Assembly: GCA_028293365.1 (NCBI GenBank)
Contig: JAQGOX010000596.1
Coordinates: forward strand, 1-6,939
Reading direction: 5' to 3'
DNA: 6,939 nucleotides
DNA from: Verrucomicrobiales bacterium
Lineage (GTDB): Bacteria > Verrucomicrobiota > Verrucomicrobiia > Limisphaerales > SXQI01
Of the stretch, positions 4,324 through 6,939 are shown piece by piece. A program made the position numbers and the translations under genes. The notes beneath the pieces were generated by a model. That model was not told where the DNA came from and did no database searches. It saw nothing but the letters and a program-made list of their open reading frames with translations. Within the stretch, counting starts at the first letter, position 1. Every line of letters begins with the position of its first letter.

Positions 4324-6939
4324 TTATTCGAGGAGCTTGCCGACCTCCCAAATACCTTCACCCCGCCGAGGTTCCAGTTGGATTGTTACGGAATCGGTTT
4401 TGCCAGCCTCCAACCGCAAAAGACCTTGGGGAACTCCTTGGACGACCCTGTCCCCGAATTTGTTGCCGTTCTTGATTGAGCCATTTCGGCAGTGCAATTC
4501 GTAAATGCGACGTTCGAGTGTAGTAAATTGGAATCGGCCCTTAATGTCAGTTCTCGCGTCCGCATTGAGATATTCGGGGATTTCGTTTCGCTTCAATTTT
4601 TCCGGTGTTGCGTAGAGATCGACTCCGGCCAGGGGTTTTCCGGTGGAATCGTTCAGAACGACGCCAGACAAAACAACACCCCGATTCAGAACGAATGTGA
4701 GGGGACTATCTTTTCGTGCGTCCATTCGGGCAGGACGAAAACCGTTCTGGCCTTCAATCTGAACACCGTAGGTGCCGCTGGCATCAAAATTTACTCCCGG
4801 AAATCGGAAGTCTCCGTTGCGATCAGTGACAATGCCATCGCCGACACCGAATCCTTGACCGTAAGTAGTGCCGAAACCTAGAACCACCTTTATTCCTTCA
4901 ATAGGATTTCCGGAGTTGTCAATCACCTTGCCTGCGATGTCGATGCCTTTGGCCAATCGAAGATCGATTTTCGTGATTGGGTTCTTTTCTGTCAGATTGA
5001 TTACTGGACTGGTGACGAAAGAATAACCGCGATGCGCGACCATCATGTATTTGCCAGCGAGAGGCAAAGGTTGCGCCATATACCGTGTCGGACCATCACC
5101 GCTGGAGGCGCTGTTCTTTCCGAGGTTTGAGAGCCCTCCGGGCCGTTCCTTGCCGTGCGCTTGAGCCACTTCAACCACACTCACCAGGACCTGATCGGTC
5201 GGTTGACCATCGGAACCGGAGACCTCTCCGAAAATAGCTCCGGCAGGCAGAGCGTCACGCTTGACGATGAGTGGATTGGATCCCCCACCTACGGGCAAAG
5301 CGATCTCTTCCTGAACCCAGTAACCGGTAAGCCCCACCGGTTCAAATGCCAGATATCCTGGCACTGGAACCGAGAGATGAACTTCTCCATTCTGGACTGG
5401 CAGGGAGAGCGGCATTGAAGAGTCACCGTTCGACCACGCATGCGTTTTTAGAGTGCCCATAACTGGCGGAAGATTTGTGTGTGCTTTCAAAAGTATTTTG
5501 ACCTCACGAGTTAAACGTTCCAACTTGGCGGGCTTTTCGTCTAAATTAATAACCAAATTGGTCAGCGGATTGGCAAGATCGAGTTTGACGGTCTTCGAGC
5601 CTGCCTGGATGTTGACCTTGCCCTCACGCAGTCGGCGAACATCGAAATAAGCTGCATCGTCGCGCACATCGATCGAGACCGGATCTGAGTTCAGGTAGGA
5701 ATTGTGTTCGAATTCAAATGGATTGCTCACAATGATTTTGCCGCTTGAATTAGTGAGCAAGGAAAGGTTCCCGATAATTTTTCCTTTAATGAACAACTCA
5801 GGTCCGAGGGAAATCCGCAGATCGTGGGACGCGGACATAACCTTGTAAACCAGCTTGGGAGCGAATCCTTTCGCCTCGACGAGAAGCACGTGACGTGCAC
5901 CGTCGGTGAGTGTATCGAGAGTGAACCTTCCTTCGGCATCGGTGGTGGCAAGAACGGGAGCGGAAGTGAAGGGTGACCAGGTTCTGCTGAAAAGCGGTTC
6001 GCGACTAACCAGCTTCACTTTGGCTTCGGCTACAGGTTTGCCCGTTGCTTCATCGACCACCTTTCCATCGGTAGGCTTGGCAGCATCAAGCTTCCAGGTA
6101 AAAGGTATTCCTGGCTTCAGGATCACTCCTTCTTCTTCGGAATATTGGAAGCCAGGAGTCGAAACTTTCAAACGCAACGGAGTCGCAATGGCGTTTTCCA
6201 CGCGAGCAATTCCGCTGACGTCGGTGACGAGCGGAAGTTCGGTCCAGGAGCCAGGATGCTCATACTCAGCCTCAAACGAAATGCCCTTGAGCGGTTTATT
6301 TTCGTTGTCGATCAGCATAATCGAGCTTTCGAATCCCTTCGTAAGAATAATCTCAATACCGGTGATGGTGCTACCGGCATTGGTTCGAAATGGTCCAGCA
6401 AAAGCCGGGGCCCACCCCTGGGCGAAAACGCTAAAATAGACGTTTCCGAAGTCGAAGGACCTGCCAAAGGCACCGTTCTTCAAGGGCAGGCTGCCGTAAC
6501 CGAAACTGGCACCAGGACGTTTTACATCCGCAGTCAACAGCGTGTTCCCGGGCAACGGAGAACCATCTTCCGTCCGAACCGTGCCGGAAGCCTGAATGCG
6601 ATCTTTATCGGTATATTCTTTGAATTCCTGCTCCTGGTGGGTGGCCTGGAGCCTGTCGATTTTCGCGATGCGTTGTGCGGGTGTAAGCCACTCCGCTGCG
6701 GCCGCCACGGCCAATTGAGAACCGCGCCAGGCGGAAAAGAGAATGGCGGCCGAGGCGAGCAAAACCAATAGAAAGCTGTGCCAGGGAATATGAATGATTG
6801 GTTGGTATTGGGGCTTGAGCAGTCGTTTCAGGCGATCCAGAATGCTGTTCGATCTGCCGTCGCCTTCGAACGCCGTCGCCGTTCGAATCGAAGCGCCGGC
6901 TGAGTGGTTCACTTCAATATAATCTGTGAGAGCCCGGAC
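4324..6939 (-). CDS. Membrane-anchored protein with carboxypeptidase-regulatory-like repeats, probable C-terminal part of an M56 (BlaR1-like) peptidase; 5' end cut
   Basis: The frame is open from the right edge to the TAA at 4326-4324, giving 871 visible residues. A GTG at 6912 could start an 862-residue protein, but nine sense codons continue upstream to the edge (VRALTDYIEV) without a stop, so the gene is probably truncated. Counted from the GTG, residues 1-40 (TATAFEGDG, then ILDRLKRLLKPQYQP) resemble the segment that closes the cytoplasmic catalytic part of M56 peptidases. A transmembrane helix follows at about 44-60. The rest should be extracytoplasmic: TPAQRIAKIDRLQ (77-89), then repeated CarboxypepD_reg-like beta-sandwiches at about 106-190, 195-250, 282-370, 556-650, 656-745 and 746-848. 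The clearest are GKVVDEATGKPVAEAKVKLV with TTDAEGRFTL, GKVIDNSGNPIEGIKVVLGF with VTDRNGDFRF, and GVVLNDSTGKPLAGVDLYA with TDIKGRFQF. Such domains bind ligands or act as spacers. The HExxH motif is not in the window, so peptidase identity is inferred. If correct, a BlaI/MecI-type repressor gene may lie upstream, beyond the right edge. Confidence 0.8.
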   Translation of the reverse strand, partial: VRALTDYIEVNHSAGASIRTATAFEGDGRSNSILDRLKRLLKPQYQPIIHIPWHSFLLVLLASAAILFSAWRGSQLAVAAAAEWLTPAQRIAKIDRLQATHQEQEFKEYTDKDRIQASGTVRTEDGSPLPGNTLLTADVKRPGASFGYGSLPLKNGAFGRSFDFGNVYFSVFAQGWAPAFAGPFRTNAGSTITGIEIILTKGFESSIMLIDNENKPLKGISFEAEYEHPGSWTELPLVTDVSGIARVENAIATPLRLKVSTPGFQYSEEEGVILKPGIPFTWKLDAAKPTDGKVVDEATGKPVAEAKVKLVSREPLFSRTWSPFTSAPVLATTDAEGRFTLDTLTDGARHVLLVEAKGFAPKLVYKVMSASHDLRISLGPELFIKGKIIGNLSLLTNSSGKIIVSNPFEFEHNSYLNSDPVSIDVRDDAAYFDVRRLREGKVNIQAGSKTVKLDLANPLTNLVINLDEKPAKLERLTREVKILLKAHTNLPPVMGTLKTHAWSNGDSSMPLSLPVQNGEVHLSVPVPGYLAFEPVGLTGYWVQEEIALPVGGGSNPLIVKRDALPAGAIFGEVSGSDGQPTDQVLVSVVEVAQAHGKERPGGLSNLGKNSASSGDGPTRYMAQPLPLAGKYMMVAHRGYSFVTSPVINLTEKNPITKIDLRLAKGIDIAGKVIDNSGNPIEGIKVVLGFGTTYGQGFGVGDGIVTDRNGDFRFPGVNFDASGTYGVQIEGQNGFRPARMDARKDSPLTFVLNRGVVLSGVVLNDSTGKPLAGVDLYATPEKLKRNEIPEYLNADARTDIKGRFQFTTLERRIYELHCRNGSIKNGNKFGDRVVQGVPQGLLRLEAGKTDSVTIQLEPRRGEGIWEVGKLLE

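Noticed and set aside
5906..6771. Long plus-strand open frames of 177 and 208 residues
   Set aside because: They are shadows of the large minus-strand repeat protein, whose domain pattern is convincing throughout this stretch.

Overview
The window suggests a bacterial chromosome of roughly balanced GC, most likely from Verrucomicrobiota or a related PVC/Acidobacteria-type lineage. This rests on protein character: a tandem pair of SPFH proteins, a membrane-anchored array of carboxypeptidase-regulatory-like domains, and few Shine-Dalgarno sequences. It is an inference, not a phylogenetic result. No rRNA, tRNA, CRISPR array, insertion sequence or phage gene was seen.

Layout. (1) Positions 1-160, minus strand: the N-terminal part of a HicB-family antitoxin, cut by the left edge. 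(2) 384-1836, plus strand: a two-gene unit with an unrecognised 278-residue protein followed 7 nt later by a DUF2064/TIGR04282-type glycosyltransferase. (3) 1833-3759, minus strand: a translationally coupled pair of membrane-anchored SPFH (band 7) proteins. The promoter-proximal one is HflK/prohibitin-like, and the second is slipin/HflC-like and starts inside the last codons of the first. Its stop codon overlaps that of the convergent glycosyltransferase. (4) 3760-3922: a divergent intergenic region with a perfect 7-bp inverted repeat just upstream of the SPFH ribosome binding site. (5) 3923-4291, plus strand: a small three-helix membrane protein of unknown function. (6) 4324-6939, minus strand: a very large protein with a transmembrane helix followed by repeated beta-sandwich (CarboxypepD_reg-like) domains. 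Its reading frame runs open off the right edge, and what is visible before the helix looks like the end of an M56 (BlaR1-like) metallopeptidase domain, so it is probably the C-terminal part of a longer sensor-like protein.

The genes do not form one obvious pathway. The clearest functional unit is the SPFH pair, expected to build a membrane-microdomain or protease-modulating assembly at the inner membrane. The glycosyltransferase unit and the M56/repeat protein are separate transcription units. The observations most worth following are the SPFH pair with its 5' hairpin, the truncated M56-like receptor, and the unknown partner of the glycosyltransferase.
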